Positions 28,703-37,767 of a DNA stretch of 64,000 nucleotides are shown piece after piece (position 1 is the first letter of the stretch; the number at the start of each line of letters is the position of its first letter). The stretch is from Chitinophaga sp. Ak27. GTDB lineage: Bacteria > Bacteroidota > Bacteroidia > Chitinophagales > Chitinophagaceae. Location of the stretch: contig NZ_JABAOB010000001.1 in the NCBI RefSeq assembly GCF_012726295.1, positions 930,001 to 994,000 on the forward strand. The letters run 5' to 3'. The translations under genes and the position numbers were made by a program. The notes below the pieces were generated by a model. That model worked only from the letters and a program-made list of their open reading frames with translations. It was not told the DNA's origin and made no database searches.

Positions 28703-29842
28703 TTATAAGTTACCACGCAGGGCCTGTTCTCTTTCGATCGACTCAAAGAGGGCTTTGAAATTACCTTTACCGAAGGACTGGGCTCCTTTACGCTGAATAA
28801 TCTCAAAAAACACTGTCGGCCGGTCCTGTATAGGCTTAGTGAAGATCTGCAACAGGTATCCTTCATCATCCCGATCTACCAGTATGCCCAGTTTTTGCAG
28901 TGGAGACACTTCTTCGTCAATTTTACCCACCCTGTCGAGCAGCGTTTCATAATAGGAAGAAGGCACTGTCAGGAACTCCACTCCCCTGCTTTGCAGTTCG
29001 GTCACTGTTTTTACGATATCATTGGTAGCAATGGCCACGTGTTGTACGCCGGGGCCACCGTAAAAATCCAGGTATTCCTCGATCTGGGATTTTTTCTTTC
29101 CTTCTGCCGGCTCATTGATCGGGAATTTCACACGGCCGTTCCCATTACTCATCACCTTACTCATCAGGGCAGAGTATTCGGTGGAAATATCGCTGTCGTC
29201 GAAAGAAATCAGATTCCTGAATCCCATAACACGTTCGTAGAACGATACCCAGGTATTCATTTCATTCCAGCCTACGTTACCCACGCAATGGTCTACATAC
29301 AATAAACCGGTATCTGTGGGATTATAAGCAGTTTTCCATTCTTTATAACCAGGAAGGAAAAGTCCGTTGTATTTTTTCCGTTCCACGAAAACATGCACAG
29401 TGTCGCCATAGGTGCGGATACCGCTGCGCACCACCTCACCAAATTCGTCCTTCTCTACTACCGGCTCCAGGTAAGGCGTACCACCACGTTTTACCGTTTC
29501 TTCAAAAGCGGCGCGGGCATCATCTACCCACAGGGCCAATACCTTAACACCATCGCCATGCTTGGCCACATGGCGGGCAATATCAGTATCGGGCAACAGG
29601 GAAGTCGTCAGTACAAAACGTAGTTTGTTTTGTACCAATACATAGGAAACCCGGTCTCTTACCCCGGTTTCAGGGCCTGAATAAGCCACGGATTGAAAGC
29701 CAAAAGCTGTTTTATAGTAATGGGCAGCCTGTTTGGCGTTGCCTACATAAAACTCAACATAGTCGGTGCCGTTGAGTGGTAAAAAATCCTGCTGACCGGT
29801 TAGGTTGTCGGCATTCATTAATGCTGTTTCCATAACATTCAA
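28703..29842 (-). CDS. hppD: 4-hydroxyphenylpyruvate dioxygenase
   Basis: Converts 4-hydroxyphenylpyruvate to homogentisate in tyrosine catabolism. 379 residues, two vicinal-oxygen-chelate domains. The iron ligands of the family are visible: H185 in LYVDHCVGN, a second histidine in GGPGVQHVAIAT and the glutamate in VFFEIIQRKGAQSFGKGNFKALFESIE near the C-terminus. The start may be M1 (29842) or M4/M9; all are in frame. It lies 35 bases after hmgA, which catalyses the next step, so the two genes are an operon, closed by the terminator at 28602. Confidence 0.96.
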   Translation of the reverse strand: MNVMETALMNADNLTGQQDFLPLNGTDYVEFYVGNAKQAAHYYKTAFGFQSVAYSGPETGVRDRVSYVLVQNKLRFVLTTSLLPDTDIARHVAKHGDGVKVLALWVDDARAAFEETVKRGGTPYLEPVVEKDEFGEVVRSGIRTYGDTVHVFVERKKYNGLFLPGYKEWKTAYNPTDTGLLYVDHCVGNVGWNEMNTWVSFYERVMGFRNLISFDDSDISTEYSALMSKVMSNGNGRVKFPINEPAEGKKKSQIEEYLDFYGGPGVQHVAIATNDIVKTVTELQSRGVEFLTVPSSYYETLLDRVGKIDEEVSPLQKLGILVDRDDEGYLLQIFTKPIQDRPTVFFEIIQRKGAQSFGKGNFKALFESIEREQALRGNL

Positions 29843-29877
29843 TTGTTTTGGTTCTATTAAGGAGGTTGATTTTGTTA

Positions 29878-31035
29878 TTATTCTGCCCAGCTCATTACAT
29901 AGCTGCCATCTTCAATGTCCAGTGCTGCTGCTGTTATCTGTAATGGATGGAAGGTATCCACCATTACGGCCAGTTCTTTTGTTTCTTTAGCCCCGATACT
30001 CTTTTCCACGGCGCCCGGGTGCGGTCCATGCGGAATGCCCGCCGGGTGCAGTGTAATCATGCCGCGCTCTACGTGTTTACGGCTCATAAAGTCGCCGTCC
30101 ACATAGTACAATACCTCATCGCTGTCGATATTACTATGGTTATAGGGAGCAGGAATTGCCTGCGGATGATAATCAAACAACCGTGGACAGAAAGAGCATA
30201 CTACGAAGTTGTTGCCTTCAAATGTCTGATGTACCGGAGGTGGCTGGTGCACCCTGCCGGTGATCGGCTCAAAGTCGTGGATAGAAAAGGCGAAGGGGTA
30301 TTCACAGCCATCCCATCCTACCACATCAAACGGATGATGTTTATAATGAAGCGGGTAAATAATGCCCTTCTTTTTTGCCAGGATCCGGAAATCGCCTTCT
30401 TCATCGATCGTTTCCAGGTTTTCCGGTTGCCGGATGTCCCTTTCGCAATAGGGCGAATGTTCCAGCAGCTGGCCATATTTACTGAGATATCTTTTAGGAT
30501 AACGAATAGGACTAAACGACTCTACAATGAACAGGCGGTTGTCTGCAGTGTTGAATTTGATCTGGTAAATAGTACCACGGGGAATTACCAGGTAATCGCC
30601 ATAGCCGAAAGTAAGTTGCCCGTACTGTGTTTTCAGGGCGCCGCTTCCTTCATGTACGAAGATCATTTCATCGGCATCTGCATTTTTATAGAAGTACCCT
30701 TCCATACTTTGGCGTGGGGCGGCCAGTACAATATGAAGGTCACTATTGACCAATACCGCCTTGCGGCTTTGCAGGAAATCATCTTCCGGCTTTACTTTGA
30801 AGCCCATGAAACTGCGGTGTTTCAGCATTTTCTCTTCTGCCACCAGGGGCGCCACAGAATAGGGCTCGCCCACCTTAACAATCTCTGTAGGTGGGTGACA
30901 ATGGTATAATAAGCTGGAGTGAGAAGAAAAGCCTTCTGTAGAAAATAACTGTTCCGAATACAGCTTGCCATCCGGTTTGCGGAACTGAGTATGGCGTTTA
31001 TGCGGTATTTGTCCAAGTTTATGATAATGTGGCAT
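29878..31035 (-). CDS. hmgA: Homogentisate 1,2-dioxygenase
   Basis: Opens the homogentisate ring to maleylacetoacetate. 385 residues, a cupin-fold enzyme. The iron and substrate region is seen as MITLHPAGIPHGPHPG near residue 325, with GNNFVVCSFCPRLFDYHPQAIPAPYNHSN before it and a jelly-roll segment YGQLTFGYGDYLVIPRGTIYQIKF. It is shorter than the ~430-residue proteobacterial enzymes but of the size seen in Bacteroidota. First gene of a two-gene operon with hppD. Three tandem 19-base repeats lie just upstream (31054-31110). A 320-codon open frame on the + strand is a shadow. Confidence 0.94.
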   Translation of the reverse strand: MPHYHKLGQIPHKRHTQFRKPDGKLYSEQLFSTEGFSSHSSLLYHCHPPTEIVKVGEPYSVAPLVAEEKMLKHRSFMGFKVKPEDDFLQSRKAVLVNSDLHIVLAAPRQSMEGYFYKNADADEMIFVHEGSGALKTQYGQLTFGYGDYLVIPRGTIYQIKFNTADNRLFIVESFSPIRYPKRYLSKYGQLLEHSPYCERDIRQPENLETIDEEGDFRILAKKKGIIYPLHYKHHPFDVVGWDGCEYPFAFSIHDFEPITGRVHQPPPVHQTFEGNNFVVCSFCPRLFDYHPQAIPAPYNHSNIDSDEVLYYVDGDFMSRKHVERGMITLHPAGIPHGPHPGAVEKSIGAKETKELAVMVDTFHPLQITAAALDIEDGSYVMSWAE

Positions 31036-31053
31036 AACAGGTAAGTTGAAAAG

Positions 31054-31110
31054 ATTGTGCTGGTGTACGATGATTGTTCTGGTGTACGATGATTGTTCTG
31101 GTGTATAATT
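31054..31110. repeat. Three tandem 19-base repeats upstream of hmgA
   Basis: Units at 31054-31072, 31073-31091 and 31092-31110 of the form ATTGTKCTGGTGTACGATG. The first two differ at one base; the third diverges in its last six bases. They begin 18 bases upstream of the hmgA start codon, in its promoter or 5' leader region. They could be repeated regulator sites or a slippage product. Confidence 0.85.
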
Positions 31111-31780
31111 AATAATTGAATGGGTGTATGATTCCCCGGTTGCCGGTATATAAAATTATTTGCGTAGCGGGTTGCCGGATACCTGTAAATGTGAACTGGT
31201 AAGCAGTTGTACACACGCAGGAATAGCAACAGAATACTATTACAAAGTTACAATATATAAATACGAAGAATGGCCGTTAGAGGCCGTTGGGAAAGGTTAT
31301 GCCAAAGCCGAATCCATGGCAAGTGTTGCCATGAGGAAGTAATAATTTGACTGACTGTTGCTTGTATATTTCAGCGAAATGGACAAGTGGCGATTGTTTA
31401 GGTTACTAAGGTAAGGATATAATTTAATAATCGCCAAAAGATGTTCTGAAGATGGTAGATAAATAAAGGTATCTGACGATCCGGTTACCTGAATAACAAA
31501 ACTTAATAATAATAAACACAACAGTCATTAAATTGTCATGGATTCAATATTTATTGAAAATAACGAAATAGCAAAAACATCAAACAATCGTTCTTTCTTT
31601 GAAAAAATATCATTAAAAAAAGCTTTATAACAAACAAAAACAAACCAAATGATCTTTTTTTGAAACATTTCTAAAAATGCTCACTGCGCTTTTATTTACC
31701 AGTGTAATTGCGGACTTTTGTTACACAATCGTCATATTTCAATAGTGATACCGTTTTATACATATCAATCCTTTAGAACA
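31111..31780. other. Long AT-rich intergenic region before the thr leader
   Basis: About 670 bases without a convincing gene. Short open frames on both strands (for example + 31160-31342) show no signal peptide, domain or codon bias. Much of 31500-31700 is very A/T-rich, which suits a promoter region. A near match to the -7 box (GACTTTTG, 31713-31720; 7 of 8 with the first T replaced) would start a transcript near 31724 that includes the thr leader peptide. I see nothing else. Confidence 0.5.
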
Positions 31781-31938
31781 ACTGCTGCCTCCCGGCAGGT
31801 GGTTACGGGCACTATGGCGACCACGTCTACCATTATTACAACCCCAGTACGGGGTTAATTTTCACATATGATCCAATGACCACAGCAGGTGGTACCTAAC
31901 CGGGAGGACCCGGAGTTATCTACGTATAAATTTTCCAT
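31781..31938 (+). promoter_or_regulatory. Candidate threonine/isoleucine attenuator of the thr operon
   Basis: The leader contains a Thr/Ile-rich peptide (31814-31858) and mutually exclusive RNA stems. Hairpin A: CTGCC-TCCC-GGCAG (31785-31798). Hairpin B: AACCCC-5-GGGGTT (31840-31856), overlapping the last leader codons and followed by AATTTTC, which looks like a weak intrinsic terminator. Hairpin C: CCGGG-AGGA-CCCGG (31900-31913). An alternative long-range pairing joins CCTCCCGG (31788-31795) with CCGGGAGG (31900-31907), and CTGCTG (31782) with CAGCAG (31883). Stalling at Thr or Ile codons would plausibly change which stems form. The arrangement follows the logic of thr attenuation in proteobacteria; regulation here is inferred. 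Confidence 0.72.
31814..31858 (+). CDS. thrL: thr operon leader peptide (MATTSTIITTPVRG)
   Basis: A 14-codon frame, ATG to TAA, ending 80 bases before thrA. Five of 14 residues are threonine and two isoleucine, the two end products of the pathway that follows. The same bias marks ThrL of Escherichia coli, although the sequences are not otherwise alike. The stop codon falls at the base of a GC-rich hairpin (AACCCC/GGGGTT). It is too short for usual gene calling, so it would be missed in standard annotation. A chance Thr/Ile run is possible, but its place directly ahead of thrABC argues against that. Confidence 0.75.
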   Translation: MATTSTIITTPVRG

Positions 31939-34383
31939 ATGCAAGTATTAAAATTCGGCGGCACTTCAGTAGGAAGCGCCAAAGCAATAGAACAGGTTTG
32001 TCACATCCTCAAACAATATAAACCTGCAGGACAGTATGCCATTGTTGTATCAGCACTGGGAGGAATTACGGACAAGCTTATACGCTGTGGTCAACTGGCT
32101 GAAAAAGGCCAGGAAGCTTACAAAGAAGTGTTACAGGAAATTGAAGCCAGGCATCTGGATACCATTCGTGAACTGTTTCCCATCACCGCACAAAGCAGCC
32201 AGATCAGCCAGCTGAAGAAAAAACTCAATGCCCTGGAAAACCTCTGTGATGGCATCTTCCAGGTAGCGGAACTAAGTCCCCGCACCCTCGACAAAATCAT
32301 GAGTTATGGCGAATTGATGTCCTGCGTGATCGTAGCAGAAAAGCTGAAGCAACAGGGATTTTCCGCCAGCTGTAAAGACAGCCGCGAACTGATTGTTACC
32401 GATCAGCAATTCGGTCATGCTACCGTTAACTTTGTTACCACCAATCATAATATTGCACAGTTCTTTGCACAGAATACCAGCGACTATGTAGTGCTTCCGG
32501 GCTTTGTAGCCGCTACAGCAGATGGCGAAACCACTACGCTGGGCCGGGGCGGCTCCGACTACACCGCTTCCATTGTAGCAGCTGCCGTAAATGCCTCTGT
32601 ATTGGATATATGGACAGATGTAAGCGGCATGATGACCGCTGATCCCCGCATGGTATCACAGGCCATTCCTATCTCACATATCTCTTATGTAGAAGCCATG
32701 GAGTTGTCGCACTTCGGCGCCAAAGTCATCTACCCTCCCACCATTCAACCGGTCATGAGTAAACGTATTCCCATCTGGATCAAAAATACTTTTGCTCCTG
32801 AAGATCATGGCACCCTGATACAGGACACCGAAGAACGGAGTTTACCCGTTACCGGTATCTCCGGTATTCAACATATTGCTCTGCTGACCCTGGAAGGTAG
32901 CGGCATGGTGGGCATCCCCGGATTTTCCAAACGCCTGTTTGAATCCCTGCTACGGGAACGCATCAACGTGATACTGATTACCCAGAGTTCCTCGGAGCAC
33001 TCCATCACCGTAGGTATTCATGAAGCAGATATGCTGAAAGCCAAAACTGCCGTAGACAGTGAGTTCGGACAGGAGATACTGGAGAAACGTATAGAACCGC
33101 TGCAGGTAGAAAAAGATCTCTGCATTGTAGCCGTAGTAGGCGATAACATGAAAAATCACCATGGCACCAGCGGCAAGCTTTTCGGCACCCTTGGCAGGAA
33201 TGGTATCAACGTAAGGGCCATTGCACAGGGATCTACTGAAAAAAATATTTCTGCCGTCATCAACAAAGCAGATATCAGGAAAGCGCTGAACGTAATGCAT
33301 GAAACATTCTTTGAAACACCGCTCAAACAGATCAACCTCTTTATAGCAGGCGTTGGCAACGTGGGCAGCAAACTGCTGGAACAACTGCAACAGCAGGAAC
33401 ATTACCTGCGCAACGAGCTGGGCTTGCAGGTAAGGGTGATCGGGCTGGCCAACAGCCAACATACCCTGGTAGCCGAAACCGGCATTGTACTCGATGACTG
33501 GCGTAACCAGCTGGCCGGCGGAGCACATTTGAGCACCACTGATTTTGTACAACAGATCAAAACACTGAACCTGCGCAACAGCGTATTTGTGGATAATACT
33601 GCCAGCGCCGATATTGCCGCCGTATACCACGAATTCCTGCAACATGGTATTTCCGTGGTTACCTGTAATAAGATTGCCTGTTCTTCCGACTATGCCTACT
33701 ACAAGAAATTGAAAGACCTGGCCCGGAAATACAATGCTTCGTTCCTGTTTGAAACTAATGTGGGCGCCGGTTTACCAGTGATCAACACACTGAATGACCT
33801 GATCAGGAGCGGTGATAAAGTACATAGCATAGAAGCCGTATTATCCGGCAGCCTGAACTTTGTATTCAATCATTTTGTGAATGGCTCCAGCTTCCGGCAG
33901 GTAGTAAAAGCCGCGCAGGATGAAGGATATACCGAACCAGATCCGCGGATAGACCTGAGCGGGAAAGATGTAATGAGAAAAATATTGATCCTGGCGCGGG
34001 AAAGTGGCGCCGCCATTGAGATGGATGAAATCACCAACTACTCCTTCCTCCCCGATGCCTGCCTGGATGCGCCGTCGGTAGCAGACTTTTATGAAACACT
34101 GGATGTACATGCCGGTCATTTCCAGGGACTGCGGGAAACCGCTGCCGCTGAGGGCAAGCGTTTGAAATTTGTAGCCCGTTATGAAGATGGTAAAGCATCC
34201 GTAGGCCTGCAAAGCGTAGGCGTGGATCACCCGTTTTATAAACTGGAAGGCAAGGATAACATCGTACTGTATAGTACCAGCCGCTATAAAGACCAGCCGC
34301 TGATTGTAAAGGGGGCCGGTGCAGGCGCTGATGTTACCGCCTCGGGCATATTTGCAGATATTATCCGCAGTGCCAGATTATAA
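31939..34383 (+). CDS. thrA: Bifunctional aspartate kinase / homoserine dehydrogenase
   Basis: Catalyses the first and third steps from aspartate to threonine. 814 residues. The aspartate kinase domain (residues 1 to ~290) has KFGGTSVGSAKAI at the start and TLGRGGSDYTASI near residue 205. A regulatory ACT region follows (~310-460, with TLEGSGMVGIPGFSKRLFESL and NGINVRAIAQGSTEKNISAVI). The homoserine dehydrogenase domain (~470-814) begins at the NAD(P) site FIAGVGNVGSKLLEQL and ends KGAGAGADVTASGIFADIIRS. First structural gene of thrABC. It follows the candidate attenuator, and thrB starts 74 bases downstream. Confidence 0.97.
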   Translation: MQVLKFGGTSVGSAKAIEQVCHILKQYKPAGQYAIVVSALGGITDKLIRCGQLAEKGQEAYKEVLQEIEARHLDTIRELFPITAQSSQISQLKKKLNALENLCDGIFQVAELSPRTLDKIMSYGELMSCVIVAEKLKQQGFSASCKDSRELIVTDQQFGHATVNFVTTNHNIAQFFAQNTSDYVVLPGFVAATADGETTTLGRGGSDYTASIVAAAVNASVLDIWTDVSGMMTADPRMVSQAIPISHISYVEAMELSHFGAKVIYPPTIQPVMSKRIPIWIKNTFAPEDHGTLIQDTEERSLPVTGISGIQHIALLTLEGSGMVGIPGFSKRLFESLLRERINVILITQSSSEHSITVGIHEADMLKAKTAVDSEFGQEILEKRIEPLQVEKDLCIVAVVGDNMKNHHGTSGKLFGTLGRNGINVRAIAQGSTEKNISAVINKADIRKALNVMHETFFETPLKQINLFIAGVGNVGSKLLEQLQQQEHYLRNELGLQVRVIGLANSQHTLVAETGIVLDDWRNQLAGGAHLSTTDFVQQIKTLNLRNSVFVDNTASADIAAVYHEFLQHGISVVTCNKIACSSDYAYYKKLKDLARKYNASFLFETNVGAGLPVINTLNDLIRSGDKVHSIEAVLSGSLNFVFNHFVNGSSFRQVVKAAQDEGYTEPDPRIDLSGKDVMRKILILARESGAAIEMDEITNYSFLPDACLDAPSVADFYETLDVHAGHFQGLRETAAAEGKRLKFVARYEDGKASVGLQSVGVDHPFYKLEGKDNIVLYSTSRYKDQPLIVKGAGAGADVTASGIFADIIRSARL

Positions 34384-34457
34384 ATTTTATATGAAGACTT
34401 TGCGGATTGTTGCAAACGTAAAAATCAATTCTTAAATTAAACTAACTAATACGGTTT

Positions 34458-35384
34458 ATGGATAGTATCAAAGTATTTGCGCCGGGAACTGTGGCTAATG
34501 TTGCCTGTGGATTTGATGTAATAGGGCTGGCCCTGGATGCACCGGGAGACGAGATGATTCTCCGCAGGAGCAGTGAACCCGGTATCCGTATTACCGCCAT
34601 CCATGGCGCCGACCTGCCCCTGGAAGCTTCCAGGAATGTGGCCGGGGTGGCTGTTCAGGCCTTATTACAGAAATATGAGCGACCTGATATTGGTATTGAA
34701 ATAGAGATCTTTAAAAAGATACATCCGGGCAGCGGTATTGGTTCCAGCGCCGCCAGCAGTGCGGGCGCTGTAGTAGGCGTAAATCACCTGCTGGGAGAGC
34801 CTTTTACCAAAAAACAACTGGTGCGTTTTGCCATGGAAGGCGAAAGGCTGGCTTGTGGCTCTGCTCACGCGGATAACGTAGCACCGGCCATCCTGGGCGG
34901 CTTTACTCTGGTAAGAAGCTACCGCCCACTCGATATTACCGGCTTACGTACACCGGAACATTTATGGGTGACCGTTATACACCCCCAGATCGAAGTAAAA
35001 ACATCGGATGCAAGGGAGATACTGAAACAAAAAGTACTGATGACGGATGCCATCCGCCAGTGGGGTAATGTGGCCGCGCTGGTAGCCGGTCTTTACCAGG
35101 ACGATTATGAGCTGATCAGCCGTTCGCTGGAAGATGTGATTGTAGAGCCGGTACGGGCCATCCTGATCCCGGCATTTCATGAGCTGAAATTAAAATGCAA
35201 AGAAGCCGGCGCACTGGGTGGAGGGATCTCCGGTTCCGGCCCATCTGTTTTCATGCTGAGCAAAGGCGAAGAGAATGCCCGCAAAGTAGCGGCCACCATG
35301 GATAGCGTTTACGCACCACTGGGAGTAGATTATAAAATCTATGTATCCCAAATCAACACCGCAGGTGTAAAAGTGATTGACTAA
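34458..35384 (+). CDS. thrB: Homoserine kinase
   Basis: Phosphorylates homoserine, the step before threonine synthase. 308 residues, GHMP kinase family. N-terminal motif 1 is FAPGTVANVACGFDVIGLAL. The ATP-binding glycine/serine loop is IHPGSGIGSSAASSAGAVVG (about residues 90-110), and the C-terminal motif 3 is ALGGGISGSGPSVFML. Second gene of thrABC, 21 bases before thrC. Confidence 0.96.
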   Translation: MDSIKVFAPGTVANVACGFDVIGLALDAPGDEMILRRSSEPGIRITAIHGADLPLEASRNVAGVAVQALLQKYERPDIGIEIEIFKKIHPGSGIGSSAASSAGAVVGVNHLLGEPFTKKQLVRFAMEGERLACGSAHADNVAPAILGGFTLVRSYRPLDITGLRTPEHLWVTVIHPQIEVKTSDAREILKQKVLMTDAIRQWGNVAALVAGLYQDDYELISRSLEDVIVEPVRAILIPAFHELKLKCKEAGALGGGISGSGPSVFMLSKGEENARKVAATMDSVYAPLGVDYKIYVSQINTAGVKVID

Positions 35385-35405
35385 CCTCTTAACAACGTTT
35401 TATTC

Positions 35406-36701
35406 ATGCAGTATTTCAGCTTACAAAACAAGCAGCACCAGGTAAATTTCGAGACAGCAGTTGTACAAGGGTTAGCACCAGACAGGGGACTTTACTTCCC
35501 GGATCAAATTCCTAGTTTAGACAAAGATTTTATTAGTCACCTGCAAGATTATACGGATCATGAAATCGGACTTAACGTCATCCGCCCATTTGTTGGAGAT
35601 GAAATACCCGAAGCAGCATTAAAAAAGATCGTAGCAGACACCTTACATTTTCCCTTCCCGGTACAAAAAGTAACCGGTCATACGTATGCACTGGAGCTGT
35701 TTCACGGCCCTACGCTTGCTTTTAAAGATGTAGGCGCCCGGTTTATGGCCGGCTGCCTGGGCTATTTCCGCCGTAATGCCACACAGCCGGTTACCGTACT
35801 GGTGGCCACTTCCGGCGATACCGGCGGCGCCGTGGCCCATGGCTTCTACCAGGTACCTGGCGTAGAGGTAGTGATCCTGTATCCCTCTAAAAAGGTGAGT
35901 ACCTTACAGGAAAAGCAGCTTACTACATTAGGGCATAATATACATGCACTGGAAATTGCCGGCACCTTCGACGACTGCCAGCAACTGGTAAAAACAGCGT
36001 TCCTGGATGCAGAGCTACAGGCCTACCGGCCGTTGACCAGCGCCAATTCCATCAACGTGGCCCGCTGGCTGCCGCAGATGTTTTATTATTTCCTGGCTTA
36101 CAAACAAATGAAAGCGGCCCATCCTCGCTTGGTATTTTCTGTACCCAGCGGCAACTTCGGCAATATATGCGCCGGTATGATGGCTGCCGCCATAGGGTTG
36201 CCTATTTCACATTTTGTGGCCGCTACCAACATTAATGACACGGTGCCCCGTTTCATGGCCAGCGGCAAATACGAGCCTGGTACCGCTACGCCTACCCTCT
36301 CCAATGCGATGGATGTGGCCGACCCCAGTAATTTCGTACGGATCCTACAGTTATTCGGCAACAGTCTTCCCCAACTAGCAGAGCGATTTACCGCCTATAG
36401 CTTTAATGATAAAGACACCATCCGCACTATGGAACAGGTGTGGAAAGAACATCACTATATGCTGGACCCTCATGGGGCTGTAGGCTTTATGGGTTTACAA
36501 CGCTACCTGCAAAATTCGCCGGAGCTAACCGGCGTTTTCCTGGAAACAGCCCACCCGGTGAAGTTTGAGGATACGGCACCTAAGTCTATCCGGGAAGAAA
36601 TATATACGCCCGCCAAGGTGATGTCGTTATACAGCAAGGAAAAAGAAGCTACCTTATTACCGGCGGATTATGCTACACTTAAAAACTGGTTAATGCGGTA
36701 A
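35406..36701 (+). CDS. thrC: Threonine synthase
   Basis: Makes threonine from O-phosphohomoserine with pyridoxal phosphate. 431 residues, fold-type II PLP enzyme. The PLP lysine is in FHGPTLAFKDVGARFMAGCLG (about residue 110). The phosphate-binding and glycine-rich regions are TVLVATSGDTGGAVAHGFY and SVPSGNFGNICAGMMAA. N-terminal region GLAPDRGLYFPDQIP is typical of the family. Last gene of the thr operon. A TAnnTTTG box lies just after its stop codon, driving the next gene. Confidence 0.96.
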   Translation: MQYFSLQNKQHQVNFETAVVQGLAPDRGLYFPDQIPSLDKDFISHLQDYTDHEIGLNVIRPFVGDEIPEAALKKIVADTLHFPFPVQKVTGHTYALELFHGPTLAFKDVGARFMAGCLGYFRRNATQPVTVLVATSGDTGGAVAHGFYQVPGVEVVILYPSKKVSTLQEKQLTTLGHNIHALEIAGTFDDCQQLVKTAFLDAELQAYRPLTSANSINVARWLPQMFYYFLAYKQMKAAHPRLVFSVPSGNFGNICAGMMAAAIGLPISHFVAATNINDTVPRFMASGKYEPGTATPTLSNAMDVADPSNFVRILQLFGNSLPQLAERFTAYSFNDKDTIRTMEQVWKEHHYMLDPHGAVGFMGLQRYLQNSPELTGVFLETAHPVKFEDTAPKSIREEIYTPAKVMSLYSKEKEATLLPADYATLKNWLMR

Positions 36702-36709
36702 TGATTCTG

Positions 36710-36717
36710 TAGTTTTG
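36710..36717 (+). promoter_or_regulatory. -7 promoter box TAGTTTTG for the TPR lipoprotein gene
   Basis: Exact match to the Bacteroidota -7 consensus TAnnTTTG, within the 24-base gap between thrC and the TPR lipoprotein gene. A transcript from it would begin about 5 bases before the ATG at 36726, making the mRNA almost leaderless. No clear -33 TTTG is seen at the expected distance (only CTGG near 36686). Confidence 0.5.
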
Positions 36718-36725
36718 GCGCCAAT

Positions 36726-37739
36726 ATGAAGTATTTACCTATCCTCCTGTTGTTCGTGGGTGCCGTAGGCTGTCATGAGTCCGGCACCCGTCATGCAGCT
36801 GGTGCCAACGCTGCTGATTCGGCTTTATATAGTGATATTATCCGCCCTGTCACAGATTCCATTCAACGGTTTCCGGAAAATGATGCCCTGTATTACCGCC
36901 GTGCCCTGCTGTTGTTTAATACCAATCCGGAGTTGGCGCAGGTTGATTTTGAGAAAGCAGCTTCCCTGCAGCCTTCCAATACAGATTACTGGGCCGGTGC
37001 TGGCGAAGCGGCCCTGGTAATGAACAACTATGCCAAGGCAGCCGGCAATTTCCAAAAAGCACTGGCTATCGCTCCCGGCTATACGTACCTGCAATACCGC
37101 CTGGCCACTGCGATGATTGAAAATAAACAGTATGGTCAGGCCGATAGTATTGCCGGAGTGCTGGCACAAAGCAAAGATGCACGCGATAAAGCCTTTTACC
37201 TGAAAGCGAGGATGGCAGAAGACCGGCACGATACAGCTGCAGCTATTCAGCACCTGACCACTGCCATACAGGCAGCCGGCAACCAGGCAGAGTTTGAAGC
37301 CGTGATGGAACTGGGTGATTTATTGCGCGCCAAGACGGCACCCCATGCCGTTGACTATTATCAACAGGCCTGGCGGATGGATACTACCAATGCCCAGCCC
37401 TTATATGAAGCCGGACAAGTACAAGAAACTTATCTTAATAATCCGGAGCACGCGTTGGCCACCTATCGCCAATGCATTGTAGCAGATCCGGGGTTTGAGC
37501 CGGCCTACCTGGCTATCGGTAAAATTTACCGGGGTAAGCAGGACTGGAAACAGGCTTATACTTATTTTAACCTGGCCGCCAAAGCAGCGCCTACAGACGC
37601 CTGGGCATATTACTACCGGGCCGAAAGCCAGGAACAGCAAGGCAATAAAGCCATGGCCGCAGATGATTATGCCAAAGCTGTTTCCTTCAAAAAAGATTTC
37701 AAAGAAGCCAGAGAGGCCTTACAGAGACTGAAGCCTTAA
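36726..37739 (+). CDS. TPR-repeat lipoprotein
   Basis: 337 residues. The signal peptide ends in a lipobox (FVGAVGC, cysteine 16), so the protein is probably membrane-anchored facing the periplasm. The mature part holds about six to seven tetratricopeptide units, e.g. DALYYRRALLLFNTNPELAQVDFEKAASLQP, YWAGAGEAALVMNNYAKAAGNFQKALAIAPG and AYLAIGKIYRGKQDWKQAYTYFNLAAKAAP. TPRs mediate protein binding; no catalytic domain is present and the partner is unknown. It follows thrC by 24 bases but appears to have its own promoter box. rpe follows after 28 bases. Confidence 0.85.
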   Translation: MKYLPILLLFVGAVGCHESGTRHAAGANAADSALYSDIIRPVTDSIQRFPENDALYYRRALLLFNTNPELAQVDFEKAASLQPSNTDYWAGAGEAALVMNNYAKAAGNFQKALAIAPGYTYLQYRLATAMIENKQYGQADSIAGVLAQSKDARDKAFYLKARMAEDRHDTAAAIQHLTTAIQAAGNQAEFEAVMELGDLLRAKTAPHAVDYYQQAWRMDTTNAQPLYEAGQVQETYLNNPEHALATYRQCIVADPGFEPAYLAIGKIYRGKQDWKQAYTYFNLAAKAAPTDAWAYYYRAESQEQQGNKAMAADDYAKAVSFKKDFKEAREALQRLKP

Positions 37740-37767
37740 TTGCTTACATTTACATGACTCAAAAATA

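Noticed and set aside
29947..30909. 320-codon open frame on the + strand
   Set aside because: Antisense to hmgA over its entire length, with no domain, while hmgA shows conserved motifs. Treated as a shadow.
31160..31342. 60-codon open frame in the hmgA-thrA intergenic region
   Set aside because: No signal peptide, domain or promoter; composition fits chance in an AT-rich spacer.
37754..37767. ATG start for rpe at 37754
   Set aside because: It is not in frame with the conserved N-terminus (offset of 14 bases).
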